64,000 nucleotides of DNA from the NCBI RefSeq assembly GCF_965223525.1, contig NZ_OZ245005.1, positions 1,178,001 to 1,242,000 on the forward strand, given 5' to 3'. Positions 56,031 through 64,000 of this stretch are shown here, one piece after another (the stretch's first letter is position 1; each line of letters opens with the position of its first letter). The DNA comes from Leptofilum sp965223525. Lineage in GTDB: Bacteria; Chloroflexota; Anaerolineae; Promineifilales; Promineifilaceae. A program made the position numbers and the translations under genes. The notes below the pieces were generated by a model, which saw only the letters and a program-made list of their open reading frames with translations, was not told the origin of the DNA and did no database searches.

Positions 56031-56082
56031 TAGTTCATTTCCTCCTTTCCTCTAATTAATCTCTATTTGAATAGGTTCTTTG

Positions 56083-57387
56083 ATGCAAGAGTATATTTCT
56101 CTGTTGAGGCGGAACAAGGATTACCGCTATTTATGGTTGGGCAATGTTGTTTCGCTGCTGGGTGATTGGTTTAATCTGATTGCTGCGGCTGAGTTGATAA
56201 CGGAGTTGAGCAGTGCTGGGGTAGCTATTAGCTACCTTTTTTTGGCGCGTTTTTTGCCTTTGTTTGCTTTTAGTCCTCTGGCTGGGGTTTTGGCTGACCG
56301 GTATGACCGCAAGATGTTGATGGTGGTGTCTGATGTTTTGCGGGCTATTGTGGTTTGGGGCTTCTTGGTTGTGGGGATAACGGGGCAGGTTTGGCTGTTT
56401 TATTTGCTGACGGTGGCGCAGTTTGCTTTGAGTGCGCTGTTTACGCCGGCGCGTTCTGCTGTGGTGGCGATGGTTGTTGATCGTCAGGAGTTGGTGACAG
56501 CCAATGCACTGGATAGTTTTACGTGGAGTACGATGCTGGCGTTGGGGGCGTTTTTTGGGGGGATTGTTGCGGCCGTTTTTGGGGCAGAGACGGCTTTTAT
56601 ATTGGATGGATTTACGTTTTTGCTTTCAGGTTGGTTTATTAGTCGTGTTGTGTTGCGGGCGAAAGAATCTGTAGAGGGTGAAGGTGGCCAAGGCGGTTGG
56701 CTAGATTTTGTAGATGGGTTTCGTTATTTGTGGGGACGGCCGTATCTGCTGATCCTCAGCTTAATTAAAGCAGCGGGTTCATTGGTATGGGGGGCTGTGA
56801 ATGTGTTGGAGATTAGTTTTGCAGAGGATGTGTTCCCTTTGACTATGTTTTCTTTGGCGGAGACGTTGCGTATTGAGGATGGGGGGACGGCATCGCTGGG
56901 CATTATTTATGTGATTAGTGGTTTGGGAACTGGCTTAGGGCCTTTGTTTATGCGGCGTTGGCTGGGGAGTCGCCCACCAAGATTAATTCTTGGCTCAGCC
57001 ATTGGCATGGTGTTGGTGTCGGTTGGTATTTGGGGATTGGGTGTGGCTCCGACTTTTGGCTTATTTTTGCTGGCGACGTTGGTGCGTACGGTGGGCAGTG
57101 GGACGATGTGGGTATTTTCGGCCGTTTTGTTGCAAATTGTGGTGCCGGATCGTTATCGGGGGCGGGTGTTTGCTTTTGAATTTGCTATGTTGACGCTTAC
57201 GCAGTCGGTTTCTATTTTGTTGGCGGGTGTGCTGCAGGATTCGCCGATGTGGAGCCTGAATGGGGTGGCGTTCTTTTTTGCAGGGCTGGGGATGTTGTTG
57301 TCGTTTGGCTGGGTGAGTTTTTACAGTTGGTCGCGGCGCAATTCGTCTGATGAGCGGGTGGAGGCGTTTTGGTTTGCGGGCGATTAA
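56083..57387 (+). CDS. MFS transporter (MFS_3-like)
   Basis: 434 residues, twelve membrane segments. RNKDYRYLWLGNVVSLLGDWFNLIA and the FSPLAGVLADRYDRKMLM loop motif place it among MFS exporters of the MFS_3/enterobactin exporter type. The coding strand is unusually rich in G and T (few C), unlike other plus-strand genes here, and it follows the rRNA operon. ATG at 56083, without a clear ribosome site. The stop overlaps the convergent GNAT gene. Confidence 0.88.
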   Translation: MQEYISLLRRNKDYRYLWLGNVVSLLGDWFNLIAAAELITELSSAGVAISYLFLARFLPLFAFSPLAGVLADRYDRKMLMVVSDVLRAIVVWGFLVVGITGQVWLFYLLTVAQFALSALFTPARSAVVAMVVDRQELVTANALDSFTWSTMLALGAFFGGIVAAVFGAETAFILDGFTFLLSGWFISRVVLRAKESVEGEGGQGGWLDFVDGFRYLWGRPYLLILSLIKAAGSLVWGAVNVLEISFAEDVFPLTMFSLAETLRIEDGGTASLGIIYVISGLGTGLGPLFMRRWLGSRPPRLILGSAIGMVLVSVGIWGLGVAPTFGLFLLATLVRTVGSGTMWVFSAVLLQIVVPDRYRGRVFAFEFAMLTLTQSVSILLAGVLQDSPMWSLNGVAFFFAGLGMLLSFGWVSFYSWSRRNSSDERVEAFWFAGD

Positions 57388-57839
57388 GCTGTTTTCTCGA
57401 AGTGAGTGTCGCCGCCCCAGTGGCCGATGATTTGGTAGCCGCTGGCCTGGTAGAAGGCAATCACATTATGCCAGGTTTGGGTGGTTTCGAGGACGATTTT
57501 TGAGAATTGACGGAGTTTTGCGGCCGTTTCCAAATGCGCCAAAATTAATTGACCAATTCCCTGCCGTCTATTGGCTTTTTTGACTGACATACGGACGATA
57601 CGGCCGTATCCCCTCTCCTCATTTTCAGTAATCAAAGCTCCACAACCAACAATTTCTCCATTTTGTACTGCCAGTAAAAAAGTTTCTCCCTGATAGCTGT
57701 GGGCGATATCGTTGAGATCGGGGTTGAGGGTGAGATCAAGCGTACCCCAATGGTCGGCCAGACCAGCCAGGATAAGTTGTTTTACGGCCGTTTGATCTTG
57801 GGGGCGAAACGGCCGTATCTCTATTTGCCCGTAATTCAT
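57384..57839 (-). CDS. GNAT-family N-acetyltransferase
   Basis: 151 residues. IEIRPFRPQDQTAVKQLILAGLADHWG and the acetyl-CoA motif RIVRMSVKKANRRQGIGQLILAHLE, then IVLETTQTWHNVIAFYQASGYQIIGHW, are the GNAT fold. Substrate unknown. Stop codons of this and the MFS gene overlap by four bases. Confidence 0.88.
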   Translation of the reverse strand: MNYGQIEIRPFRPQDQTAVKQLILAGLADHWGTLDLTLNPDLNDIAHSYQGETFLLAVQNGEIVGCGALITENEERGYGRIVRMSVKKANRRQGIGQLILAHLETAAKLRQFSKIVLETTQTWHNVIAFYQASGYQIIGHWGGDTHFEKTA

Positions 57840-57949
57840 TATTTAAGCCTCTTATTGTACTGTTTTTCTATTGTTATTGTATGCTAGGTAACGGCCGTTT
57901 TCCACTGATGCTTACTTTCTAGTTAAATAATGCGTTGTTAGGAGGTGCT

Positions 57950-58108
57950 ATGTACCGTCGTGCTGTTTTAGGGTTGTTGATCTCTTCAAGCCTGATTTTG
58001 CTTTGGCAGCTACAGGAACATTGGTGCAGAGCGTTGGCAAACCTCGCTGTAGATGAGAAGATGAGCGGGTTTTGGCAGACACAATCATTCGATCGGGAGG
58101 GTTTTTAA
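57950..58108 (+). CDS. Small membrane peptide, 52 residues
   Basis: Opens MYRRAVLGLLISSSLILLWQL, a basic head and a hydrophobic segment (signal anchor or signal peptide), then an acidic-to-mixed tail ending SFDREGF. GGAGGTGCT precedes the ATG, a strong ribosome site. It ends one base before the ATG of the beta-helix protein, so it is probably translated and coupled to it. No family known to me. Confidence 0.6.
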   Translation: MYRRAVLGLLISSSLILLWQLQEHWCRALANLAVDEKMSGFWQTQSFDREGF

Positions 58109-58109
58109 G

Positions 58110-59912
58110 ATGAGAAAGCGTTTTGTTTTGATAAGCATCTTATTGCCGTTGGTGAGTTTACTCTTGTTCTGGCATACATTTTCCTGTAGCGTGCAAGCCA
58201 AACCGCCAATGATTGATGTCGGGGGTTCTATTACCAGCGATACCACCTGGACATTCGCCAACAGCCCCTACATTCTCACCGACACGGTCACCATAGAAGC
58301 AGGTGTGACGCTGACGGTGGAAGCGGGCGTGACAATCATGGTGCCAGACATGGGAGAATATTTGGATGTACAGGGGCATTTGGAAGCAGTGGGTACGGCC
58401 GTAAATCCCATCCTCTTCACCTCAATTGACGATCTGGCTAGCAACAACTGGTCTGGCATTGCCGTGTCCGGTTCTGCCAACTTTGCCCACGCCACCTTGC
58501 GCCATGCGTACACGGCGCTGTTTATTTCTGGCAGCATCGGCGGAGATGTTTCTTTAGCAGATAGCGTTGTGGAAGAAAATCTTGTTTACCCAATTGTTGT
58601 GAATACCGATGCCCTGCACCGGCTAAAAATGGACAACGTGACGTTTAGCAACAACGTCCCCAATCGGGTGGGTATCGAAACGGCCAGCGGAAATCTTGCC
58701 CTTGCGGGTAGTCCAACCCTAGAGCCGCAGCCCGGTTTGGAGGGATACGAAGAACTAAATACCGATATTCCTACTGTTTTTACGGTGCCAGAGGGCATTA
58801 CGCTGACATTGGAACCGGGCACAAATTTGATGATGCTGAGTACCGTGCAGGTAGCAGGGCATGTGGCAGCCAATGGCACGGCAACTGATCCGGTTATCTG
58901 GCAAGCGGTTCCTGAAAGTGCAGGGGGTGTTTTTTCGGTGATTGTGTTGCCAGCGGGTACGGTTGCATTCAATCAAACCACGCTCAAAGGCAGCCCAACG
59001 TTAGGCCTCGCAGTTGTGGGTGAGTCAGACCGGCCCATCATTATCCAAAACAGTACGCTGGAAGATATGGGTGACTACCCCATGCTCATCGTGCCGCCGT
59101 CACTACATCGGGTCGAGATGAATAATCTCACATTCAGTAATAATGCTTTTAACCGCGTGCTGGTTGATACGGAGGGTGGACAGGATGCGATTGTGGCCGA
59201 TGTCAAGCTAACAGCCCAGCCGGGATTAGAATGGTATGAATTTGCCGATGGCAGTAGTTCGCAAACGCCGCCTGCCCAATTTGTGGTGCCAGAAGGTATC
59301 ACGCTCACAGTGGAGCCAGGTGTGGAATTGCGTTTTGGGGATGGGGCGGAGGAGTTTGTCGTGAATGGCAGTCTTTTTACCCGTGGTTCTTTAGCCCAAC
59401 CTGTAACGCTCACCTCTGGTAGCAATGCAACTGCTGGCGATTGGCTGGGACTGATAATTAATGGCGAGGTTGATTTGGTAAATACGGCCGTTCGCTTTGG
59501 CAACCACAATCTGACTATTAACAATACCGCAGACGCCCTGCTAGAAAATGTAACTTTGACCCAGGCTGAATTTGCGGGGTTGCGGGTAGTGGGCGGGATG
59601 GTAACGGCCGTTCGCAGTCAATTCGCCCAAAACGGGACGGATGGGATTTTAGTAGAAAACAACGGAGCGCCCGCAGTTTCCATTAGCAGTTCGGGTATTA
59701 GCAGCAACGGCAGCACGGGGCTGCGGAATTTGAGTGGTACGCTCGTTGAAGCAGAAGGCAATTGGTGGGGAGACGCTTCGGGGCCATCCGGGGACGGTTC
59801 TGGCAGCGGGGATGGGGTAGAAGGCGATGTGAATTTTTCATCATGGTTAACAGATGAACTGTGGACAATGTTGCACTATGAGCTATATTTGCCCAGTATC
59901 ATTTTACCTTGA
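58110..59912 (+). CDS. Secreted right-handed beta-helix repeat protein
   Basis: 600 residues. Signal peptide MRKRFVLISILLPLVSLLLFW to SVQA; three repeat units of ~200 residues with the pattern VTIEAGVTLTVEAGVTI, FTVPEGITLTLEPGTNL and FVVPEGITLTVEPGVEL, typical of parallel beta-helix surface proteins. The last residues, YELYLPSIILP, resemble a hydrophobic C-terminal tag often seen on secreted Chloroflexota proteins. Follows the 52-residue peptide by one base. Confidence 0.85.
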   Translation: MRKRFVLISILLPLVSLLLFWHTFSCSVQAKPPMIDVGGSITSDTTWTFANSPYILTDTVTIEAGVTLTVEAGVTIMVPDMGEYLDVQGHLEAVGTAVNPILFTSIDDLASNNWSGIAVSGSANFAHATLRHAYTALFISGSIGGDVSLADSVVEENLVYPIVVNTDALHRLKMDNVTFSNNVPNRVGIETASGNLALAGSPTLEPQPGLEGYEELNTDIPTVFTVPEGITLTLEPGTNLMMLSTVQVAGHVAANGTATDPVIWQAVPESAGGVFSVIVLPAGTVAFNQTTLKGSPTLGLAVVGESDRPIIIQNSTLEDMGDYPMLIVPPSLHRVEMNNLTFSNNAFNRVLVDTEGGQDAIVADVKLTAQPGLEWYEFADGSSSQTPPAQFVVPEGITLTVEPGVELRFGDGAEEFVVNGSLFTRGSLAQPVTLTSGSNATAGDWLGLIINGEVDLVNTAVRFGNHNLTINNTADALLENVTLTQAEFAGLRVVGGMVTAVRSQFAQNGTDGILVENNGAPAVSISSSGISSNGSTGLRNLSGTLVEAEGNWWGDASGPSGDGSGSGDGVEGDVNFSSWLTDELWTMLHYELYLPSIILP

Positions 59913-59934
59913 TTTGGATTCGCATAGCCAATTT

Positions 59935-60357
59935 ATGAATAAAAGACCCCCAATTGAACAGCAGGTAACGTTTTTACATGCGCGCGATTTGGTGGAAACG
60001 GCCGTTTTCTACGAAAACATCCTCGGCCTAGAGTTGGTGCTGGATCAGGGGATCTGCCACATTTACGCCAGCGGTGGCGACGCTTATTTGGGCTTTTGCC
60101 AGACGCTGGGGCAGCATATGGACGCGCCACCTGCCACCAACCACATCATGCTTACTTTGGTGACGCCAGACGTAGACGGCTGGCACGATTATTTGGTGGG
60201 GCAGGGAGTTACCATCGAAAAGCCACCGACGCTTAATGAAAAGTTCAACATTTACCAATGCTTTGTTCGTGATCCCAATGGCTATCTGATTGAAATACAA
60301 ACTTTTTTAGACCCTGCTTGGCCGAAGACAGTACGACATAGTGAGATTGGAGATTAG
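59935..60357 (+). CDS. VOC (glyoxalase/bleomycin resistance-like) family protein
   Basis: 140 residues. TFLHARDLVETAVFYENILGLELVL, NHIMLTLVTPDVDGWHDYLV and FVRDPNGYLIEIQTFLDP are the VOC pattern; a metal-binding set His/Glu is suggested by FLHAR, NHIML and IEIQT. ATG at 59935; no good ribosome site. Overlaps no other gene; the next gene begins three bases later. Confidence 0.85.
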   Translation: MNKRPPIEQQVTFLHARDLVETAVFYENILGLELVLDQGICHIYASGGDAYLGFCQTLGQHMDAPPATNHIMLTLVTPDVDGWHDYLVGQGVTIEKPPTLNEKFNIYQCFVRDPNGYLIEIQTFLDPAWPKTVRHSEIGD

Positions 60358-60360
60358 AGA

Positions 60361-61077
60361 TTGGAGACTGAGCTGCGGGACGAGAAATTTGATTGGGCGA
60401 TTTACGTAGACGCTACGTTGGCTGGTTTGGCGCTCCTCATCCCGATTCCTCTAGTGGATTTGCTGTTCGAGTGGATTTTTAAGCGGCGGATGCCGCAAGC
60501 GATTGCCAGACGGAACGGCCGTACCCTCCCTTCAGAAACCGTCCGCCAAATAAATAGCAGCCAGTTTAGCTGCTTGGGCTGCCTGCTGTGGCCGCTGGAG
60601 CTGATTTGGCTGCTGCTCAAGCGCACTTACCGCACGATTTTGTATTTTCTAACGGTGAAGGAAGCAACAGACAAGCTCAGTTTTTATTGGCATCGTGCCT
60701 ATTTACTAGACAAGATGATCGAGCGCGGCGATTTGGATCATCAGGAAGGGGCAGCGTTGGCGGCACAGGCACTGCACCAAGTCTTGGACGAGCTGACAAC
60801 CAGCCCGCTGACGCAGTTGGCGCAGGAGGTGGTGGCTAATGTGCGGCACATTCTGCGCTCTAGCTGGCGCTGGCTGCGGCGCAAGCAGGAAGATGAAATG
60901 ATGGCCCGCACGCGCTCCCAAATGGCCTTGGCCTGGCGCGATTTGTCTACTTATTTTGCTCAAGTGGGTGCCCAATATGAGCAGAAGCTCGACCAATTGC
61001 ATATTGCCCGCCTGCAAGAAAGCATGGTTATGACGGACGCTAGGGCAGATACGGCCGTTCCCCCATCCAATGAGTAG
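60361..61077 (+). CDS. Hypothetical membrane protein
   Basis: 238 residues. One hydrophobic segment (YVDATLAGLALLIPIPLVDLLFEWIF), a second half-hydrophobic stretch with two Cys (FSCLGCLLWPLELIWLLLKRTYRTILYFL), then a long helical soluble part. Starts at a TTG (60361) inside a TTGGAGA-repeat; no ATG fits. I do not recognise it, and the start is weak. Confidence 0.5.
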   Translation: METELRDEKFDWAIYVDATLAGLALLIPIPLVDLLFEWIFKRRMPQAIARRNGRTLPSETVRQINSSQFSCLGCLLWPLELIWLLLKRTYRTILYFLTVKEATDKLSFYWHRAYLLDKMIERGDLDHQEGAALAAQALHQVLDELTTSPLTQLAQEVVANVRHILRSSWRWLRRKQEDEMMARTRSQMALAWRDLSTYFAQVGAQYEQKLDQLHIARLQESMVMTDARADTAVPPSNE

Positions 61078-61146
61078 AATAACGTATAGCGTATTCCGTT
61101 ATCTTCTACAGAAGAGCTGCCAGCCCATCCAGCAGCCTAATTGTTC

Positions 61147-62373
61147 ATGAATTTACGAAATATAGACAGACGGCTGCTTACCATTTTGCTCATTGTGTTT
61201 GTGCAAATGGTTGGGGCAGCGATGGCGTTGCCCATTTTGCTGCTTTATGCCCAGCGCCAGTTTGAAATTAGGCCAGAGTATAATGTGCTGCTGCTGTCCT
61301 CCTTTTTTGCCGCGCAATTTTTAGCAGGGCCTGTGATTGGGCGTTTGTCGGATAAATACGGCCGTATCCCCGTCCTCATCATTAGCCAAATTGGCACCGT
61401 CATCAGCTTCATCATGATCGGGGCTGCGCCCAACGTGGCGGTGCTGTTCATTGCCCGCATTCTAGATGGCATCACCGGCGGCAACATCATTGTGGCTCAA
61501 GCCTACATCACCGACATTACCCCACCAGAAAAGCGCACTGAATCACTTGGCTACATTTTTGCTGCCTTTGGCCTGGGTTTTGTCTTTGGCCCCGCGCTGG
61601 GGGGAACCCTTTCTTCCGCCTTTGGGCCACGCATACCCTTCTTCATGGCGGCGGTGGCGGCAGGCCTAACCGTCTTATTGACCTGGCGCACGCTTTCAGA
61701 AACGCTCACCCTGGAACAACGCATGAAAAACCGCGCGGCACGGCGGGGCGGCCTTGCCCCAGCCGAAGTGCTCCGAAACGCGCCGCTCTTGGCAATTTTA
61801 TTGGTTGCCTTCATTGGTCAATTTGCGCTGGGATTGCTGCAAGCGACCTTTGCCCTGTTTGGGGATGCGGTGCTTTTTGCCGATTACAGCGACCAAATTG
61901 TAGATTTGGGCATTGGCATTTTATTGGCAATCGTTGGACTTTCTCAATTCTTAACCCAAACCTTTCTCATTCGGCGGGTGCTACCCCGGTTTGGTGAAAC
62001 GAATCTGGTGATTATTGGCGGCACGCTGCGTGCAGTGGGCATGTTTACCCTGGCCATTGCCATAGTGCCCTGGCATGGCGTACCCGGTTCCATCTTGTTC
62101 CCAATTGGCATGGGGCTGATGATGCCGCCGTTGCAATCGCTGTCTACCCGCGCTGTGCCAGATGAGGTTCGGGGCGGGGTGCTGGGTCTTTATCAATCTA
62201 CCATTAGCCTGGCCACCATTTTTAGCACGGCGTTGGGGGGTATTGTATTTGCCATGAACCCGCGTTACCCGTATTGGCTAGGGATGGCGCTTTCCATACT
62301 TGCGTTGGTGCCGGTCTTTGTCTTTTTGCGACGGCCGTTATCCGCAAGCCATAGCCAAAAAATTCATTTTTAG
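61147..62373 (+). CDS. MFS transporter (TetA-like)
   Basis: 408 residues, twelve membrane segments. The loop motif GPVIGRLSDKYGRIPVLIISQ between helices 2 and 3, a GxLaaafGLGFvfGPalGG stretch (AAFGLGFVFGPALGGTLS) and DGITGGNIIVAQAYITDITPPEKRT mark a drug/metabolite proton antiporter of the TetA type. ATG at 61147 without a clear ribosome site; a TTG two codons upstream is possible. Confidence 0.88.
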   Translation: MNLRNIDRRLLTILLIVFVQMVGAAMALPILLLYAQRQFEIRPEYNVLLLSSFFAAQFLAGPVIGRLSDKYGRIPVLIISQIGTVISFIMIGAAPNVAVLFIARILDGITGGNIIVAQAYITDITPPEKRTESLGYIFAAFGLGFVFGPALGGTLSSAFGPRIPFFMAAVAAGLTVLLTWRTLSETLTLEQRMKNRAARRGGLAPAEVLRNAPLLAILLVAFIGQFALGLLQATFALFGDAVLFADYSDQIVDLGIGILLAIVGLSQFLTQTFLIRRVLPRFGETNLVIIGGTLRAVGMFTLAIAIVPWHGVPGSILFPIGMGLMMPPLQSLSTRAVPDEVRGGVLGLYQSTISLATIFSTALGGIVFAMNPRYPYWLGMALSILALVPVFVFLRRPLSASHSQKIHF

Positions 62374-62423
62374 CAATAATTAAGCGCAATAAGGACAAGG
62401 AAGAAAAAGCGAGGCAAACCACG

Positions 62424-63041
62424 ATGAAATTAGCCATATTTGGCGCAACGGGCGGCACTGGACAAGAAATTGTCAAACAGGCACTCGATGCCGGGCATGA
62501 AGTCACCGTCCTAGTGCGCGACCCAGCCAAACTCCATGTAAAACATGACAAACTATATCTGGTTATTGGGGATGTCCTCAATCTGGAAAAGGTTGAAGAA
62601 GCGTTAGCAGGGTCAGAAGCTGTCTGCTGTTCGCTGGGCAATACCGCCCACAATCCCGATTTTGTTGTGTCTGACGGTACGCAAAACATTATTGCGGGCA
62701 TGACCAAGCAACATATTCAGCGACTGGTGGTTGTCTCTGCTTTGGGGGTGGGGGATAGCAGGGATCGTGTTTCCCGCTCCTTCAAGATGCTGATGAAAAC
62801 GGTGCTTCGCAAAGCGTATGAAGATAAAGAGCGGCAAGAGCAGTTTGTGCGTGAAAGCGACCTGGATTGGATCATTGTGCGCCCTGGCGGCCTCACCAAC
62901 GGGCCGGCCACGGGCGACTACGCGTTTGGTCTTGATCCGGACATTGGTGGCAGGCAAGTTTCCCGCGCCGATGTTGCCGCCTTTGTTTTGCAACAGCTTT
63001 CAGACGATACCTTCTTACACCAAACCCCTGCCATTGCCTAA
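62424..63041 (+). CDS. NAD(P)-binding SDR-type oxidoreductase (atypical)
   Basis: 205 residues. The nucleotide-binding loop is KLAIFGATGGTGQEIVKQAL; DVLNLEKVEEALAGSEAVCCSLG, RLVVVSALGVGDSRD and DLDWIIVRPGGLTNGPATGDY are those of the atypical SDR a5/NmrA-like group (BVR-B-like flavin reductases and relatives). Probably binds NADP(H). ATG at 62424; the ribosome site is weak (GAGG 12 bases away). Confidence 0.87.
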   Translation: MKLAIFGATGGTGQEIVKQALDAGHEVTVLVRDPAKLHVKHDKLYLVIGDVLNLEKVEEALAGSEAVCCSLGNTAHNPDFVVSDGTQNIIAGMTKQHIQRLVVVSALGVGDSRDRVSRSFKMLMKTVLRKAYEDKERQEQFVRESDLDWIIVRPGGLTNGPATGDYAFGLDPDIGGRQVSRADVAAFVLQQLSDDTFLHQTPAIA

Positions 63042-63068
63042 AAATTAGTGAACCTGACGTGAATAAGC

Positions 63069-63108
63069 AGACCCGCTAGTGACTTTTTTGGTCATTTGCA
63101 GGTCTTTT
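63069..63108 (+). terminator. Terminator-like hairpin
   Basis: AGACC with GGTCT, and inner GTGAC with GTCAT-type pairing, followed by TTTT; 28 bases after the SDR gene. Confidence 0.55.
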
Positions 63109-63226
63109 ATGTTGGATTGTCAACTGATTCACACTGGCAACGTACGGCCGTATGCAGCCAATTTATTCCCAAACCTGTACTTTGTTACGATGCCCTGGCA
63201 TCGCTATTTGATAACTTAAATTGTGT

Positions 63227-63305
63227 TCTGCCAGGCAAACCAAGGTGCTTGTAGCCAATCCATCTGCCCCCTACCTTGCAACTGTTTCCTGGCAGATGGT
63301 TTTTG
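63227..63305 (+). promoter_or_regulatory. Leader with two mutually exclusive stems (attenuator-like)
   Basis: Stem 1: TCTGCCAGG (63227-63235) with CCTGGCAGA (63288-63296), enclosing CAAGGT/ACCTTG. Stem 2: CCATCTGCC (63260-63268) with GGCAGATGG (63291-63299), followed at once by TTTTTGTTT. They share 63291-63296. The T-run ends 5 bases before the ATG of the DUF3307 gene. Confidence 0.6.
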
Positions 63306-63309
63306 TTTA

Positions 63310-63852
63310 ATGACAACATTTTTCACTTTATTGTTAGCCCACCTATTAGCTGATTTCCCACTGCAAACCAACCGTATTTTTCGCCTGAAGGTTGCTGGCA
63401 ATGTCGGGCTGGCGCTTCATGTAGGCATCCACCTGATCATGACAGGCTTGTTGCTGCAAAACCCAGCCCAGCACATAGATTTGCTGCTGGTGCTAGGCGT
63501 TGCCCATTTTGTAACCGACTGGATTAAAGTGCGCTTTCCGGGCGAGCCACAATGGCCTGGCTTTATTCTGGATCAGCTAGCCCACCTGACAGCCATTGTT
63601 TTGTTAGCAATTTGGCAGCCAGCTGTAACGGCCGTACTTCCCCTCTCGCTGCTGCTTCCCCTCATCCTGTTCGTGTTCTTGCCTGCCGCGCTCATGCTGC
63701 TGTGGGTATGGGCTAATGATGCCCAAGAGCAAAACCGATACCAGCAATCCCGCTCAGTTAATTGGGCCAGTCAGCGCCTGCTCACAATCTCGCAGCGCAC
63801 CGGCTGGATTGCCGTCGTGGTGGTCATTGCTTGCCGGCTCTTTCTGCTGTAG
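63310..63852 (+). CDS. DUF3307 family membrane protein
   Basis: 180 residues, about five membrane segments. FFTLLLAHLLADFPLQTNRIFRLK at the start and HFVTDWIKVRFPGEPQWPGFILDQLAHLTAIVLLA in the middle are the DUF3307 pattern. Function unknown. ATG at 63310, right after the attenuator-like leader; a longer frame upstream would read through the leader and is rejected. Confidence 0.8.
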   Translation: MTTFFTLLLAHLLADFPLQTNRIFRLKVAGNVGLALHVGIHLIMTGLLLQNPAQHIDLLLVLGVAHFVTDWIKVRFPGEPQWPGFILDQLAHLTAIVLLAIWQPAVTAVLPLSLLLPLILFVFLPAALMLLWVWANDAQEQNRYQQSRSVNWASQRLLTISQRTGWIAVVVVIACRLFLL

Positions 63853-64000
63853 TAGGACTTTCTGGCTATGTTTTCTTGCTGCAAAAGCTGTAAAGTGCAG
63901 CAGCAGCATGGTTTAATACAGTGCGGAATGAGCAGTTAAACATACCACAGAGGAAACGACCTGAGCGCCAGCTCAACGCCATAAATGAAAATCAACAGAT
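63853..64000. other. End of window, no gene seen
   Basis: 148 bases without a supported gene; contains a short CCACAGAGG word (63946 region) like the hairpin family at 9440 and 13387. Confidence 0.5.

Overview
The window looks like chromosomal DNA of a Chloroflexota bacterium, probably Anaerolineae/Ardenticatenia-like. This is inferred from protein families (BMP-type nucleoside ABC transporter, WD40-like lipoproteins, DUF4173, DUF1361, secreted beta-helix protein ending in YLPSIILP) and from a complete rRNA operon that was only read by eye, not placed in a tree. The palindrome ACGGCCGT is the most striking base-level feature. It recurs about every 400-500 bases in genes and spacers alike, far above expectation, much like HIP1 in cyanobacteria.

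Layout. 1-2 kb: edge of an IclR-type regulator and a lysine 2,3-aminomutase on the minus strand. 2.2-8.6 kb: a plus-strand run with a BMP lipoprotein, one ATPase and two permeases (nucleoside-type importer), then DinB, OsmC and TauE/SafE proteins. 8.7-20 kb: single metabolic and envelope genes (intradiol dioxygenase-like lipoprotein, DDAH-like hydrolase, sulfotransferase, methyltransferase, LtrA, RNase PH, HtrA-like protease). 20-23.7 kb: an aldehyde dehydrogenase and a GMC oxidoreductase, each with a C-terminal membrane tail. 24-29 kb: parA-parB with three parS-like palindromes, an IS982-type element just after parB, an orphan response regulator, an aldo/keto reductase. 30-42.4 kb: mostly minus-strand genes (WD40-like lipoprotein, repair-type radical SAM protein, SPFH protein with a well-defined promoter/operator, many membrane proteins including a frameshifted DUF4173 gene). 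42.6-45.6 kb: a NarL-type two-component pair. 46.5-49.9 kb: an unfamiliar module, made of a basic helix-turn-helix-type protein, a probable ~150-nt RNA, an ExeA/TniB-like AAA+ ATPase and a 190-residue partner. 50.2-56 kb: rrn operon (two promoters, 16S, tRNA-Ile, tRNA-Ala, 23S, 5S). 56-64 kb: two MFS exporters, GNAT, secreted beta-helix protein with a small membrane peptide ahead of it, VOC, SDR and DUF3307 proteins.

Most gene ends carry strong hairpins built from short reiterated words. The best candidates for something undescribed are the 46.5-49.9 kb module with its RNA, a two-copy structured repeat with compensatory changes (42.4 and 49.8 kb), the ACGGCCGT motif, and the attenuator-like leader before the DUF3307 gene. 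All function calls rest on reading the sequence and family knowledge; no database search was possible.
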